From an uncultured Muribaculaceae bacterium (GTDB taxonomy: Bacteria > Bacteroidota > Bacteroidia > Bacteroidales > Muribaculaceae): DNA of 64,000 bases. Location: assembly GCA_944320595.1 (NCBI GenBank), contig CALUIB010000009.1, positions 49,730 through 113,729 on the forward strand, written 5' to 3'. Positions 55,242 to 64,000 of the stretch are shown piece by piece. The notes below the pieces were generated by a model. That model worked only from the letters and a program-made list of their open reading frames with translations. It had not been told where the DNA came from and searched no databases. Each line of letters starts with the position of its first letter. Position 1 is the first letter of the stretch. Both the position numbers and the translations under genes were made by a program.

Positions 55242-57251
55242 ATGAAAACATCAGCAATTATTTCAGCAATGGCTTGCGGCGCACTTATGTTGTGTGCCTG
55301 TTCGTCGCCGTCGGTCGAGAACGGCGCGGGCGTGGCTGTCAAGTATGACAGCGAAACCAAGACTGTATCAATAGGCATGAATGGACGGCAAGTGCTTGGC
55401 GGTGTGTATGCTTCGTATAAATATTGCGGGCGCATGGTGTCGGCAGCCGACTACGCATCGTGCCAGACGGCGGTGAATGAAATCAGCGACGACTTCGGCC
55501 ACGGACGCAGCCTTGTGCTGTCATATTCGGGCGATTCGCTGCCCGACATGGTACAGACCTATTATGTGTATGACAGCCTTGGATATGTGCTTACCGATTT
55601 TACCGTCCGAGCCAAATATGGCGAAACGGCCACCAATTATATGGCACCGGTGAACTCTGCATCGGTGATGAAGTTCCCGACCGATGGTGACAACCGTGCG
55701 CTGTTCATCCCGTTTGACAACGACTGTTTCATCCGCTACCAGTCTCACGCTGTTGGCTTTGACACTCTGCGCAGCTATGAAGTTACTGCCATCTTCAACA
55801 GTGCCTCGCGTGAAGGCATCGTGATAGGGTCGGTGGAACATGATGTGTGGAAAACGGCTGTGGATATGCAGTCGGCATCGACCAACGAATTGAAGTCGAT
55901 AGTATGTTATGGCGGTGTGGCCGACAAGACTACCCGCGACTCTAAAGAGCACGGCACAGTATCGGGGCAGCAGGTGAAGTCGCCAAAGGTACTTGTGGGC
56001 AACTTTGCCGATTGGCGCGACGGCATGGAGGCTTTTGCCGATGCAAATGCCACTGTTGCCGCTCCCAAGGCTTGGGGCAAAGCAATGCCTTTCGGCTGGA
56101 ACAGCTGGGGCACACTGCAATGGAAACTTAACTTCAAGAATGCTTGCGAGGTGTCGGACTATTATGCCCGCGTATTGCAAAAAAATAATTTCGTGAATGC
56201 CGACTCGACGGTGTATATCGGCCTCGACTCGGGCTGGAATGCCATGAGCGAGGAGCAGTTGAAGAAGTTTGTGGAACATTGCGAGGCTAATGGCCAGGTG
56301 GCAGGTATCTATTGGACTCCGTTCACCGACTGGAGTCGTGACCCCGAGCGCACAATCGATGCTGCCCCGGAATATAAGAACAAAGACGTGTATGTGTATG
56401 CCAACGGCAAGCCGCAAGAGCTTGACGGTGCATACGCCTACGATCCCACTCACCCGGCTATCGAGACGATGATGAAACAAACGTCGGAGCTTTTCCGCCG
56501 CTGCGGTTTCAAGTATGTGAAGATGGACTTCATGTCGCACGGCTCGATGGAGGGCGACAAGTGGTATAATCCCGAAGTGCAGACCGGCATCGAGGCATAT
56601 AATTATGGTATGCAGCTGCTCAACAAGTATTTTGGCGATATGTACCTCAACCTTTCCATCTCGCCCATATTCCCGGCGCAATATGCACAGTCGCGCCGAA
56701 TTGCCTGCGATGCGTGGAACAAGATAAAGGATACGGAATACACGATGAACGCCCTGTCGTATGGCTGGTGGATTGACCGTGTATATCAATATAATGATGC
56801 CGACCACATCGTGTTGCGCGATGCCGAGGAGAGTGAAAACCGTGCCCGTGTCACTTCGTCGGTGATTACAGGCTTGTATATAGTTGGCGACGATTTCAGC
56901 AAGACTGCCAATCCCGAAGTGTTGCATCGCGCCGAGAAGTTCCTCACCAATGCCGATGTTAACGCAGTGGCCGACGGACGTTCGTTCCGCCCTGTTGACG
57001 GCAACGGCGACCGCTCGGAGTGCCAGTTCATGCGCACCGAGGCCGATGGGTCGGTTTACTATGCCGCATTCAATTACACCGAGCGCGACACCACCATCCA
57101 ATTGCCGCTTGCACGTATAGGTGTGACCGCCGCAGGGTCGATGAAAGACTTGTGGAGCGGCGAGACTGTAGATGTTGCCGGCGACGTGATGGATATAGCC
57201 ATACCAGCCAAGGATGCGAGATTTGTTAAATTCATTGCCAACTCAAAATAA
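55242..57251 (+). CDS. Clan GH-D glycosidase A2, lipoprotein paralogue of A1
   Basis: 669 residues. The N-terminus is a lipoprotein signal (GALMLCACSS; lipid Cys at 18 or 20), unlike A1. The whole enzyme part matches A1: FGWNSWGTLQ, GIYWTPFTDW against GIYNTPFSDW, nucleophile Asp429 (KYVKMDFMSHG), GDKWYNPEVQTG against ADKWYNPDVHTG, acid/base Asp490 (IACDAWNK) and YGWWIDRVYQYNDADH. The T9SS-like end of A1 is missing. So the two paralogues probably occupy different places on the cell: A2 is lipid-anchored and A1 secreted through a C-terminal signal. The substrate is presumably an alpha-galactoside. The gene is followed by the second GH36 after 13 bases. Confidence 0.82.
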   Translation: MKTSAIISAMACGALMLCACSSPSVENGAGVAVKYDSETKTVSIGMNGRQVLGGVYASYKYCGRMVSAADYASCQTAVNEISDDFGHGRSLVLSYSGDSLPDMVQTYYVYDSLGYVLTDFTVRAKYGETATNYMAPVNSASVMKFPTDGDNRALFIPFDNDCFIRYQSHAVGFDTLRSYEVTAIFNSASREGIVIGSVEHDVWKTAVDMQSASTNELKSIVCYGGVADKTTRDSKEHGTVSGQQVKSPKVLVGNFADWRDGMEAFADANATVAAPKAWGKAMPFGWNSWGTLQWKLNFKNACEVSDYYARVLQKNNFVNADSTVYIGLDSGWNAMSEEQLKKFVEHCEANGQVAGIYWTPFTDWSRDPERTIDAAPEYKNKDVYVYANGKPQELDGAYAYDPTHPAIETMMKQTSELFRRCGFKYVKMDFMSHGSMEGDKWYNPEVQTGIEAYNYGMQLLNKYFGDMYLNLSISPIFPAQYAQSRRIACDAWNKIKDTEYTMNALSYGWWIDRVYQYNDADHIVLRDAEESENRARVTSSVITGLYIVGDDFSKTANPEVLHRAEKFLTNADVNAVADGRSFRPVDGNGDRSECQFMRTEADGSVYYAAFNYTERDTTIQLPLARIGVTAAGSMKDLWSGETVDVAGDVMDIAIPAKDARFVKFIANSK

Positions 57252-57264
57252 ATGATATAGGTTC

Positions 57265-59460
57265 ATGAAAATGAGGGATTTATTTGTGAGTGCAGCTGTT
57301 GCCGCTTCCATGCCGTTGATGGCATGGAACGGCAGCGTGCTGGTCTCTACTTCCAATACGTCGATGCTGTTGCACGCCGACGAGGGGAGCGACTTGCGAT
57401 TTGCCTACTATGGCGAACGCATCGACGAGAGTGAAATACATCAAATCCATGATGCGTGGGACGGGCTTAACCAAGCCGCTTACCCGGCATTTGGCGAAAA
57501 GGTGCATGAACTGACGGCCTTGCAGGTGGTACATGCCGACGGGAACATGACGCTTGAACTGACCGTGCAAGGTGTTCAGACGCACGATGACGGCGAGGCA
57601 GTGGAAACCGTTGTGACGCTTGCCGACGGGGTTTACCCGTTCACGGTTGACTTGCATTATCGTGCTTACAAGGATGTGGACGTTATAGAGAGCTGGGCCA
57701 CATACAAGCATAACGAGAAAAAGGATGTGGTGCTGAAGCGTTTCGACTCGTTCCAGATGCCTATTAGGCAGGGTGACGTGTGGATTTCCCACCTCTATGG
57801 CTCATGGGCTGCCGAGGCATCGGTATCGACCGAGCCGCTGTTGCCGGGCATAAAGGAAATAACCAATATCGACGGCTCGCGCAATGGTCACTTGTCGCAC
57901 CCCGATGTGATGATTTCGCTTGACGGCAAGCCGCAGGAGAACCATGGGCGCGTGTATGGTGCGGTGTTGTGCTGGAGCGGCAACTTCAAGTTGCGTTTCC
58001 AGACGGAATATCGCAATGTGCACAAGTTCTTCATAGGAATGAACGATGAGGCATCGGAATACCGCCTTGCCCGTGGCGAAGTGTTTGAAACACCGCGTGT
58101 GGCTTTGACCTATACCGCCAAAGGACTCGGCGGCGCAAGCCGCAACTATCACCGCTGGGCTCGCAAGCACGGAATGGTGTATGGCAGCGACAAGCCGCAC
58201 GACGTGCTGCTCAACAGCTGGGAAGGTGTGTACTTCGACGTTTACGAACCCAAGATGGATGAGATGATGCGCGACTTTGCTGCAATTGGCGGCGAAATGT
58301 TTGTGATGGACGATGGCTGGTTTGGCACTAAATATAAGCGCAACAACGACAAGGGTGCGCTTGGCGACTGGATTGTAGATACCACAAAATTACCTAACGG
58401 CATACAGGGGCTTGTCAACACTGCCGACAAGTATGGGCTCAAATTCGGTATATGGATTGAACCCGAGGCTACCAACGTGGAGAGCGTGCTTTATGAAAAG
58501 CATCCTGACTGGGCATTGAACGTGAAAGGACGCAACCAGCACTACGGACGCGGCGGCGGCCAAATGCTGCTCGACCTGTGCAACCCCGAGGTGCAGGATT
58601 TCATTTACAACATGGTCGATACGTTGCTCACCAATTACCCGGGCATTGCTTATATAAAATGGGATGCCAATGTGGAGCTTAAAAACTATGGTTCGTCATA
58701 CCTGTCTGAAGACAAGCAGTCGCATATCTACATTGATTACCATCGCGGGCTTGTGAATGTACTGAAGCGCATTCGCGCCAAGCACCCCGATGTAGTCATT
58801 CAAGCCTGCGGCGGTGGTGGCGGCCGTGTGAGCTACGGCGTGATGCCATATTTCGACGAGTTTTGGGTTAGCGACAATACCGATGCCCTGCAACGCATCT
58901 ACATACAGTGGGGTACATCTTATTTCTACCCTGCCAACGCCATGGCTCAACACGTGAGCGCATCGCCCAATCACCAGACGGGCCGTGTGGTCCCGCTCAA
59001 GTTCCGTTTCGACGTGGCCATGAGTGGCCGCCTCGGCATGGAGATGCAGCCTGGCAGCATGAGCGAGAAGGAGCGCGAGTATGCCAAGAAGACCATTGCC
59101 GAATATAAGGAAATATTGCGCCCGATAGTGCAGCAGGGCAACCTTTACAGGCTTGTGTCGCCATACGGCCGCAAGGGTTATGCGTCGCTCATGTACACCA
59201 ATGATGACGCAAGCCGTGCTATCGTGTTTGCCTACAAGATGAAGCATTTCAATAATATGCTTGTTCCGCGCTTGCGCCTCGACGGGCTTGATGCCTCACG
59301 CACTTACGAGTTCCGCGAGCTTAGCGTGCCGGTGGGCGAGAATCCGTCGCACCTCAATGGCAAGCGCATCAAGGGTGCCATATTGATGAACACCGGCTTT
59401 GAAATTCCGCTCGACCGCGAATATTCAAGCCGCGTGTATGAGCTTGTGGCCGTGGATTAA
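57265..59460 (+). CDS. GH36 alpha-galactosidase B2, paralogue of B1
   Basis: 731 residues; signal peptide MKMRDLFVSAAVAASMPLMA. It aligns with B1 throughout: LNSWEGVYFDVYE, VMDDGWFGTKY, FGIWIEPEATNVES (ATN in place of B1's MVN), nucleophile Asp467 (YIKWDANVEL), ACGGGGGRVSYG against LCSSGGGRVDFG, and acid/base Asp537 (WVSDNTDA). The change of CSSGGGR to CGGGGGR in the active-site loop and of ANR to ANV after the nucleophile suggest a different subsite from B1. It is the fourth gene of the duplicated [A-B][A-B] series. The GH97 gene follows after 99 bases. Confidence 0.94.
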   Translation: MKMRDLFVSAAVAASMPLMAWNGSVLVSTSNTSMLLHADEGSDLRFAYYGERIDESEIHQIHDAWDGLNQAAYPAFGEKVHELTALQVVHADGNMTLELTVQGVQTHDDGEAVETVVTLADGVYPFTVDLHYRAYKDVDVIESWATYKHNEKKDVVLKRFDSFQMPIRQGDVWISHLYGSWAAEASVSTEPLLPGIKEITNIDGSRNGHLSHPDVMISLDGKPQENHGRVYGAVLCWSGNFKLRFQTEYRNVHKFFIGMNDEASEYRLARGEVFETPRVALTYTAKGLGGASRNYHRWARKHGMVYGSDKPHDVLLNSWEGVYFDVYEPKMDEMMRDFAAIGGEMFVMDDGWFGTKYKRNNDKGALGDWIVDTTKLPNGIQGLVNTADKYGLKFGIWIEPEATNVESVLYEKHPDWALNVKGRNQHYGRGGGQMLLDLCNPEVQDFIYNMVDTLLTNYPGIAYIKWDANVELKNYGSSYLSEDKQSHIYIDYHRGLVNVLKRIRAKHPDVVIQACGGGGGRVSYGVMPYFDEFWVSDNTDALQRIYIQWGTSYFYPANAMAQHVSASPNHQTGRVVPLKFRFDVAMSGRLGMEMQPGSMSEKEREYAKKTIAEYKEILRPIVQQGNLYRLVSPYGRKGYASLMYTNDDASRAIVFAYKMKHFNNMLVPRLRLDGLDASRTYEFRELSVPVGENPSHLNGKRIKGAILMNTGFEIPLDREYSSRVYELVAVD

Positions 59461-59559
59461 TCGAGTATATTATATACCTTGGGGTAGATGCCAATGAAAC
59501 AAAGTGCGTTTTATGGCGCATCTCCCCATTTTTTATTTTTGAAAACTAAGAAAAATATA

Positions 59560-61518
59560 ATGAAGAGCATTAAATTAACGGTGTGTGCATTGTCGTTGGC
59601 CTGCTTTGCCGGGCTTAATGCGGCAACACACGAATTGCAGTCGCCCGATGGGAATATAGTGATAAAGTTCTCGGACGACAGTTTGCGTTTGAAATATGAA
59701 GTGGCCTATAAGGGCAAGGCGTTTATCGAATCATCGAAACTCGGCCTGAACCTGCAAGGTGCGAGTGTGCTGGGGCAGAATGTGCAAATCACTGCTGCCG
59801 ACCGCTCGCAAGGAGTTGACAGCTACACACTCGTGCATGGGCGTTCGGGAAAGGTTGAAGATGCGTATAATGCGTTGACGTTGAAGATGCAGGAGAATGA
59901 TGCCGCACAGCGCAAGTTGACCATCGAGGCTCGTGCTTACAACGACGCTGTGGCATTTCGCTACGTGGTGCCCGAGCAAATGCACCTCATCGAGTACAAT
60001 CTTGTTGAGGAGTGTACCGAGTTCTGCCTTGCAAAGGATGCCACTGCTTACGCGTTGGTGCTGCCCAACTTCAAGTCGGGTTACGAGAGCGAGTACCACA
60101 AGTTGCCCGTTTCGGCTCTTGCCAACCAGGGCGGCGTGGCAAGCCATTACATTGTGGGTATGCCTGTGCTGCTCGATATGCCCGGAGTGGGGTGGGGCGC
60201 AATCATCGAGACCGACCTCGAAGGAAATGCAGCCACTTATCTTACCAACCCCACGGGGTCGTGGATGGGCCACAAGTTCACTACAGTAGTGTCGCCAAGC
60301 CGCAGCCGCAGCGAGGTGGCCGTGGCATCTACGTTGCCGCACCATTCGCCGTGGCGCGTGATAATGCTTGCCGACGAACCGGGTCGCTTTGGCGAAACCA
60401 ATGTTGTCACGAGCCTTAACCCGGAGAACCGCATTGCCGACACGTCGTGGATTTCGGCCGGGTTGTCATCGTGGGATTGGTGGAACGGCAGTCTCAACAA
60501 GGCTGGCGAAGTGGCTTATACCACCGAGACGATGAAATATTACGTGGATTTCGCTGCCGAAAATGGTTTTAAGTACATGACTATTGATGCTGGCTGGTGC
60601 GGAGAAGACATAACCAAGTGCCGCGACAATGTAAATGTGCCCGAGGTGGTGGCATACGCCAAGTCGAAAGGCGTGAAAGTGTTTATATGGCTCTATTCGC
60701 GCTTTGTGTGGAACCAGATGGAGGAGGTTTTCCCGCTGTATGAGAAATGGGGAGTTGCTGGGTTGAAAATTGATTTTATAGAACGCAATGACCAAGCTGG
60801 TATTGACTGGTACTATCGTGTAGCAGAGAAAGCTGCTGAGCACCACTTGATGGTTGACTACCATGGTTGCACTAACCCGTGGGGATTGCAACGCACTTAC
60901 CCCAACGTGGTGGGCTATGAGGCGATACTTGGCATGGAGCAGTCGAAGGCAGGCGGTCGCGACAATCCCGACAACCGTGTGGCACTGGCATTCACTCGCA
61001 TGATTCCGGGCTTGATGGACTACACGCCGGGCGGTTTCGACAATGTTACCCCCGAGGAGTTTGTGCCGAACATGGTGACACGGCCACAGGTCATGGGTAC
61101 GCGTTCGCAGCACTTGGCCTTGTATGTGGTGTATGATTCGCCCTTCCAGATGGTGTCTGACTGGCCCGAGGCTTACCGTGGCGACCGCAGTTTCGACTTT
61201 ATAAAGGAAGTGCCTGCACGCTGGGATGAGACCCGAGTGCTTAATGGTACTCCCGACACCCACATCACCGTTGCTCGCCGCAATGGTAATGACTGGTGGC
61301 CTGGTGCAATCACAGGATGGACACCAGCAAGCTTCAAGTTGCCGCTCGACTTTCTTGGCGAAGGAAACTACACGGCTGTCATTTACCGCGACACAAAAGA
61401 ATCGGGCGACGAGCCCAAGCAATATGAGGTGAAAGAGATGAAAGTGACATCGCGCAGCACGCTTGACATCGACATGGCTCGTGGCGGCGGCATAGCCGTC
61501 AAGTTCGTCCGCCGCTGA
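59560..61518 (+). CDS. GH97 glycosidase, probably a retaining alpha-galactosidase
   Basis: 652 residues from the ATG at 59560; a longer frame from 59488 adds 24 residues and no better signal. Signal peptide ends near LNA-A. GH97 marks are present: N-terminal beta domain (ELQSPDGNIVIKFSDD), barrel with DTSWISAGLSSWDWWNG, YMTIDAGWCG, and GLKIDFIERNDQ with Asp405. GYEAILGMEQSK supplies a likely acid/base Glu. GH97 splits into inverting alpha-glucosidases (SusB type, Glu bases) and retaining alpha-galactosidases (Asp nucleophile). The Asp at GLKID favours the second, which fits the GH36 neighbours. It is the last gene of the PUL and is followed by a long terminator hairpin. Confidence 0.9.
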   Translation: MKSIKLTVCALSLACFAGLNAATHELQSPDGNIVIKFSDDSLRLKYEVAYKGKAFIESSKLGLNLQGASVLGQNVQITAADRSQGVDSYTLVHGRSGKVEDAYNALTLKMQENDAAQRKLTIEARAYNDAVAFRYVVPEQMHLIEYNLVEECTEFCLAKDATAYALVLPNFKSGYESEYHKLPVSALANQGGVASHYIVGMPVLLDMPGVGWGAIIETDLEGNAATYLTNPTGSWMGHKFTTVVSPSRSRSEVAVASTLPHHSPWRVIMLADEPGRFGETNVVTSLNPENRIADTSWISAGLSSWDWWNGSLNKAGEVAYTTETMKYYVDFAAENGFKYMTIDAGWCGEDITKCRDNVNVPEVVAYAKSKGVKVFIWLYSRFVWNQMEEVFPLYEKWGVAGLKIDFIERNDQAGIDWYYRVAEKAAEHHLMVDYHGCTNPWGLQRTYPNVVGYEAILGMEQSKAGGRDNPDNRVALAFTRMIPGLMDYTPGGFDNVTPEEFVPNMVTRPQVMGTRSQHLALYVVYDSPFQMVSDWPEAYRGDRSFDFIKEVPARWDETRVLNGTPDTHITVARRNGNDWWPGAITGWTPASFKLPLDFLGEGNYTAVIYRDTKESGDEPKQYEVKEMKVTSRSTLDIDMARGGGIAVKFVRR

Positions 61519-61541
61519 TTTTCTCGGCAGATATTAGGCAG

Positions 61542-61625
61542 AAAGGCATATATTTCCTTAAAAATTAAGGTGTAGCGATTATCACAGTTCACGATATTTG
61601 TCTTTAAGGGGATATATGCCTTTTT
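61542..61625 (+). terminator. Terminator hairpin at the end of the PUL
   Basis: AAAGGCATATAT (61542-61553) pairs with ATATATGCCTTT (61612-61623), and inner TTCCTTAAA with TTTAAGGGG; a T-run follows at 61621-61625. The loop is long. It begins 24 bases after the GH97 stop. Confidence 0.7.
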
Positions 61626-61661
61626 GTATCGATTGCTTTTTTAAAAGAAAGTAGGTCATTA

Positions 61662-62164
61662 TTACATATCTTCGAGTGATAGGCATATTGGTGTAATCTC
61701 AAACTTGTTTAGAATTTTTTCTTTGAGGTGCTTGACTTTTCTAAAAAATTGGAGTAGTTGAAGTTCTTTTTCTGACGTTTAACCTCGATGGCCACGGCTT
61801 TCCCTTTCTCAATTGAAATGGCTACGATGTCAATTTCGTTTTCGCTCCCACCGCGTTCCAACCATCCTCCAATTGCAGTGTACATGTGGTTTCCCATCAT
61901 TTTCAACTTGAAATATTTTTCAAGTGAGTGAATAGAAAAAGTAGTATAATCATTCTCAATAATCTGGCGTAATGCCACAAAGTTCTTTATTTCGATGATA
62001 GATTGGTTGCGGTCGTAGTAGCGAAACCAAAAGCTAAGGAAGTTGTCTTCGATTTCGTACTTGACGTTTTGTGAGCATTCTTTCAAAAGACAATTGTTGG
62101 GCGGCGCAATTTCTTTATTTCTTCAGTTCTGTCGTAAAATTTTATTTTGCCCTCTTTTTTGCAT
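61662..62164 (-). pseudogene. Decayed AAA ATPase with DUF234-type C-terminal domain
   Basis: On the minus strand the fragment KYEIEDNFLSFWFRYYDRN followed by AIEVKRQKKNFN is the C-terminal DUF234 part of a common Bacteroidota/archaeal-type ATP-binding protein. The frame as it stands ends at 61709 with FLEKSSTSKKKF. One base shift in a T6 run restores FRKVKHLKEKILNKFE up to LSLEDM and a stop at 61662, the family's usual ending. At the other end, an ATG at 62164 and the text KIKFYDRTEEIKKLRRPTIVF (frame 62147-62087) are the family's N-terminus, but in other frames and followed at once by the C-terminal domain. So the ATPase core (over 250 residues) is deleted and at least two frameshifts exist. 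It is not functional. Confidence 0.78.
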
Positions 62165-62492
62165 AACGGTTACGGCGGTAACGGTTACCGTTGTAATAAA
62201 ATTAGTTGTTATGTTTGAAATTTCCAATTTTTTGATGTTTTTTGCAGTTCCTGTATTGACTTTTTGGGGGATATTTTATAAAGCATATTTATAAAAGTGT
62301 GCTGCGTGTGGCTGTCATGGCGGCCTGCGGTATTTGCCATTTGGGGAATATATGCCTGTTTTGTGCCGGGGCGGGCTGCGTGGGCTGTGTTGCGATTTTT
62401 TAAGCGAATATTTGTTTGCGGTGTGAGTTTTTTTTGCGAAATTTGCAAAGTATAATGCAGATAATATTATAACCTAATAAATATAACGATTT
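62165..62492. other. 328-bp gap with odd palindrome and possible 27-aa ORF
   Basis: GGTAAC-G-GTTACC (62178-62190) is an odd palindrome, with further TAACGGTTACGG words at 62164-62175. A frame of 27 codons at 62211-62294 (MFEISNFLMFFAVPVLTFWG plus IFYKAYL) would make a very hydrophobic small peptide; there is no database support and I do not call it a gene. The last 100 bases form the leader of the phosphofructokinase gene (AT-rich, no clean -7 box). Confidence 0.4.
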
Positions 62493-64000
62493 ATGACAAA
62501 GAAAAGCGCATTGCAAAAGGCTCGTGCTGCCTATCAACCCAAATTGCCCTCGGCACTTTGGGGCGCAGTGAGAGCCGTTGAAGGCGAACCAACTCAGTCG
62601 GTTGCCGACCAGGAAGAAATCAAGGCTTTGTTCCCCAACACATACGGGCTGCCTGAGTTGACTTTCGAGAAAGACCCGAAGCCTGCCAAGGCTACAGCAC
62701 CGTTTAACGTGGGTGTGATTTTGTCGGGCGGCCAGGCTCCTGGCGGACACAATGTGATAAGCGGTTTGTTCGATGGCATCAAGGCTATAAACAAGGAGAA
62801 CCGTCTGTATGGTTTCTTGATGGGACCTGGCGGACTTGTTGATCATCAATATATTGAACTTACTTCGAACATTATCGACGAGTATCGCAACACGGGTGGT
62901 TTTGATATCATCGGTTCGGGTCGCACCAAGCTCGAAGAGGTGGAACAATTCGAGAAAGGTCTTGAAATTTTGCGCGAGCTCAACATCAAGGCTCTCGTAA
63001 TCATAGGCGGTGACGATTCCAACACCAATGCCTGTGTGCTTGCCGAGTATTACAAGGCTCACAATGCCGGCGTGCAGGTTATCGGTTGTCCGAAGACCAT
63101 CGACGGCGACTTGAAGAACGACATGATTGAGACTTCGTTCGGTTTCGACACTGCCACCAAGGTTTACTCGGAAGTTATCGGTAACATACAGCGCGACTGC
63201 AACTCGGCCAAGAAGTATTGGCACTTTATCAAGCTGATGGGTCGCTCGGCTTCGCACATCGCACTTGAGTGCGCACTGCAAGTGCAGCCCAACTATTGCA
63301 TCATCAGCGAGGAAGTTGAGGCAAAGAACATGACACTCGACGACATCGTGACTAATATAGCTGCCGTGGTGGCCAAGCGCGCCGAAAATGGCGATAACTT
63401 TGGTACGGTGCTTATTCCTGAAGGCTTGATAGAATTTATCCCGGCCATGAAGGCTCTTATTGCCGAGCTCAACGACTTGCTGGCTCGCACTCCCGACTTT
63501 GCATCGAAGAGCGAGGACGAACAACGCAGTTTCGTGATTTCGAGCCTCAGTGCCGACAATGCCAAGATATTCGAGAGCCTGCCAAAGGGTGTTGCTCGCC
63601 AGTTGACACTCGACCGCGACCCTCACGGCAATGTGCAGGTTTCGCTCATCGAGACAGAAAAGCTGCTTAGCGAGATGATTGGCAAGAAACTGGCCGAATG
63701 GAAAGCTGCCGGCAAGTATGTAGGCAAGTTTGCCGCACAGCACCACTTCTTCGGTTACGAAGGTCGTTGCGCCGACCCGTCGAACTTCGATGCCGACTAT
63801 TGCTACGCACTTGGTTACAATGCAGCACAGCTCATCAACTGTGGCGCAACGGGATATATGTCGTCGGTTCGCAACCTCACCAAGCCTTCGGTTCAATGGG
63901 TTGCTGGCGGCATACCTATCACCATGATGATGAACATGGAACGTCGCAACGGCAAGATGAAGCCTGTTATCCAAAAGGCTCTTGTTGACCTCAATGGCAA
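62493..64000 (+). CDS. pfp: PPi-dependent phosphofructokinase, 3' end outside window
   Basis: 502 complete codons from the ATG at 62493 to the window edge; the full family is about 545-550 residues, so roughly 45 are missing. It phosphorylates fructose 6-phosphate with pyrophosphate, reversibly, in glycolysis. The long PPi-PFK type is shown by [20 protein letters not shown] (the GGDDS of PPi enzymes in place of the GGDGS of ATP enzymes), [25 protein letters not shown] and the C-terminal lid [17 protein letters not shown]. It is on the plus strand, downstream of the decayed ATPase. A 524-codon antisense frame over this gene is a shadow. Confidence 0.96.
   Translation, partial: MTKKSALQKARAAYQPKLPSALWGAVRAVEGEPTQSVADQEEIKALFPNTYGLPELTFEKDPKPAKATAPFNVGVILSGGQAPGGHNVISGLFDGIKAINKENRLYGFLMGPGGLVDHQYIELTSNIIDEYRNTGGFDIIGSGRTKLEEVEQFEKGLEILRELNIKALVIIGGDDSNTNACVLAEYYKAHNAGVQVIGCPKTIDGDLKNDMIETSFGFDTATKVYSEVIGNIQRDCNSAKKYWHFIKLMGRSASHIALECALQVQPNYCIISEEVEAKNMTLDDIVTNIAAVVAKRAENGDNFGTVLIPEGLIEFIPAMKALIAELNDLLARTPDFASKSEDEQRSFVISSLSADNAKIFESLPKGVARQLTLDRDPHGNVQVSLIETEKLLSEMIGKKLAEWKAAGKYVGKFAAQHHFFGYEGRCADPSNFDADYCYALGYNAAQLINCGATGYMSSVRNLTKPSVQWVAGGIPITMMMNMERRNGKMKPVIQKALVDLNG

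Noticed and set aside
61519..62492. Mobile element at the PUL end
   Set aside because: No transposase, integrase, direct repeats or tRNA site could be seen; only a decayed ATPase gene.
62400..63974. 524-codon minus-strand open frame
   Set aside because: Antisense to the PPi-phosphofructokinase gene, which has all family motifs on the plus strand and runs off the window.

Overview
The window looks like chromosomal DNA of a gut or oral Bacteroidales, most likely a Muribaculaceae-type organism (inference). The evidence is a SusC/SusD pair in a large polysaccharide utilisation locus (PUL) with a hybrid two-component regulator, several Bacteroidota -7 boxes of the form TAnnTTTG, DUF4493 and PCMD lipoproteins, secreted proteins ending in T9SS-like C-terminal domains, and a PPi-dependent phosphofructokinase. 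No rRNA, tRNA, CRISPR array, integrase or transposase was found.

Region by region. 1-3826 (minus strand): AraC regulator, SIMPL-domain membrane protein, M15-like lipoprotein (DUF5715 type) and an AsmA-like protein cut by the window start. 4116-5832: tandem aldo/keto reductases, divergent from the AraC gene. 5901-7334 (minus): lipoprotein with 11 WG repeats. 7508-8656: DUF362 ferredoxin protein. 8916-12926: four-gene envelope cluster (DUF4493 lipoprotein, two related beta-barrels, PCMD lipoprotein). 13236-23299: three secreted proteins, one a 2020-residue modular giant with GGGDEP linkers. 23516-26888: ftsY, rimO and a menaquinone-type isochorismate synthase, followed by a degenerate PP2C-like membrane protein (27083-27946).

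28102-61518 is a PUL of about 33 kb. GH92 and GH95 enzymes run on the minus strand. Divergent from them is a 1351-residue hybrid sensor/regulator, followed by a small toxin-antitoxin pair, a GH2 enzyme with a discoidin domain, a sialate O-acetylesterase-like protein with a GH2-like insert, a seven-repeat FG-GAP surface protein, SusC, SusD, two tandem copies of a [clan GH-D enzyme + GH36 alpha-galactosidase] module, and a GH97 enzyme with an aspartate nucleophile. The five last enzymes all point to terminal alpha-galactose. GH92 (alpha-mannose) and GH95 (alpha-fucose or alpha-L-galactose) suggest a branched heteroglycan. The logical model is: HTCS senses an oligosaccharide in the periplasm, SusCD imports it, surface enzymes trim it and periplasmic exo-enzymes finish it.

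61519-64000: PUL terminator, a decayed ATPase/DUF234 pseudogene, and the start of the PPi-dependent phosphofructokinase gene. Intergenic DNA carries a dispersed palindrome (three copies) and AT-rich short-word repeats at several gene ends.
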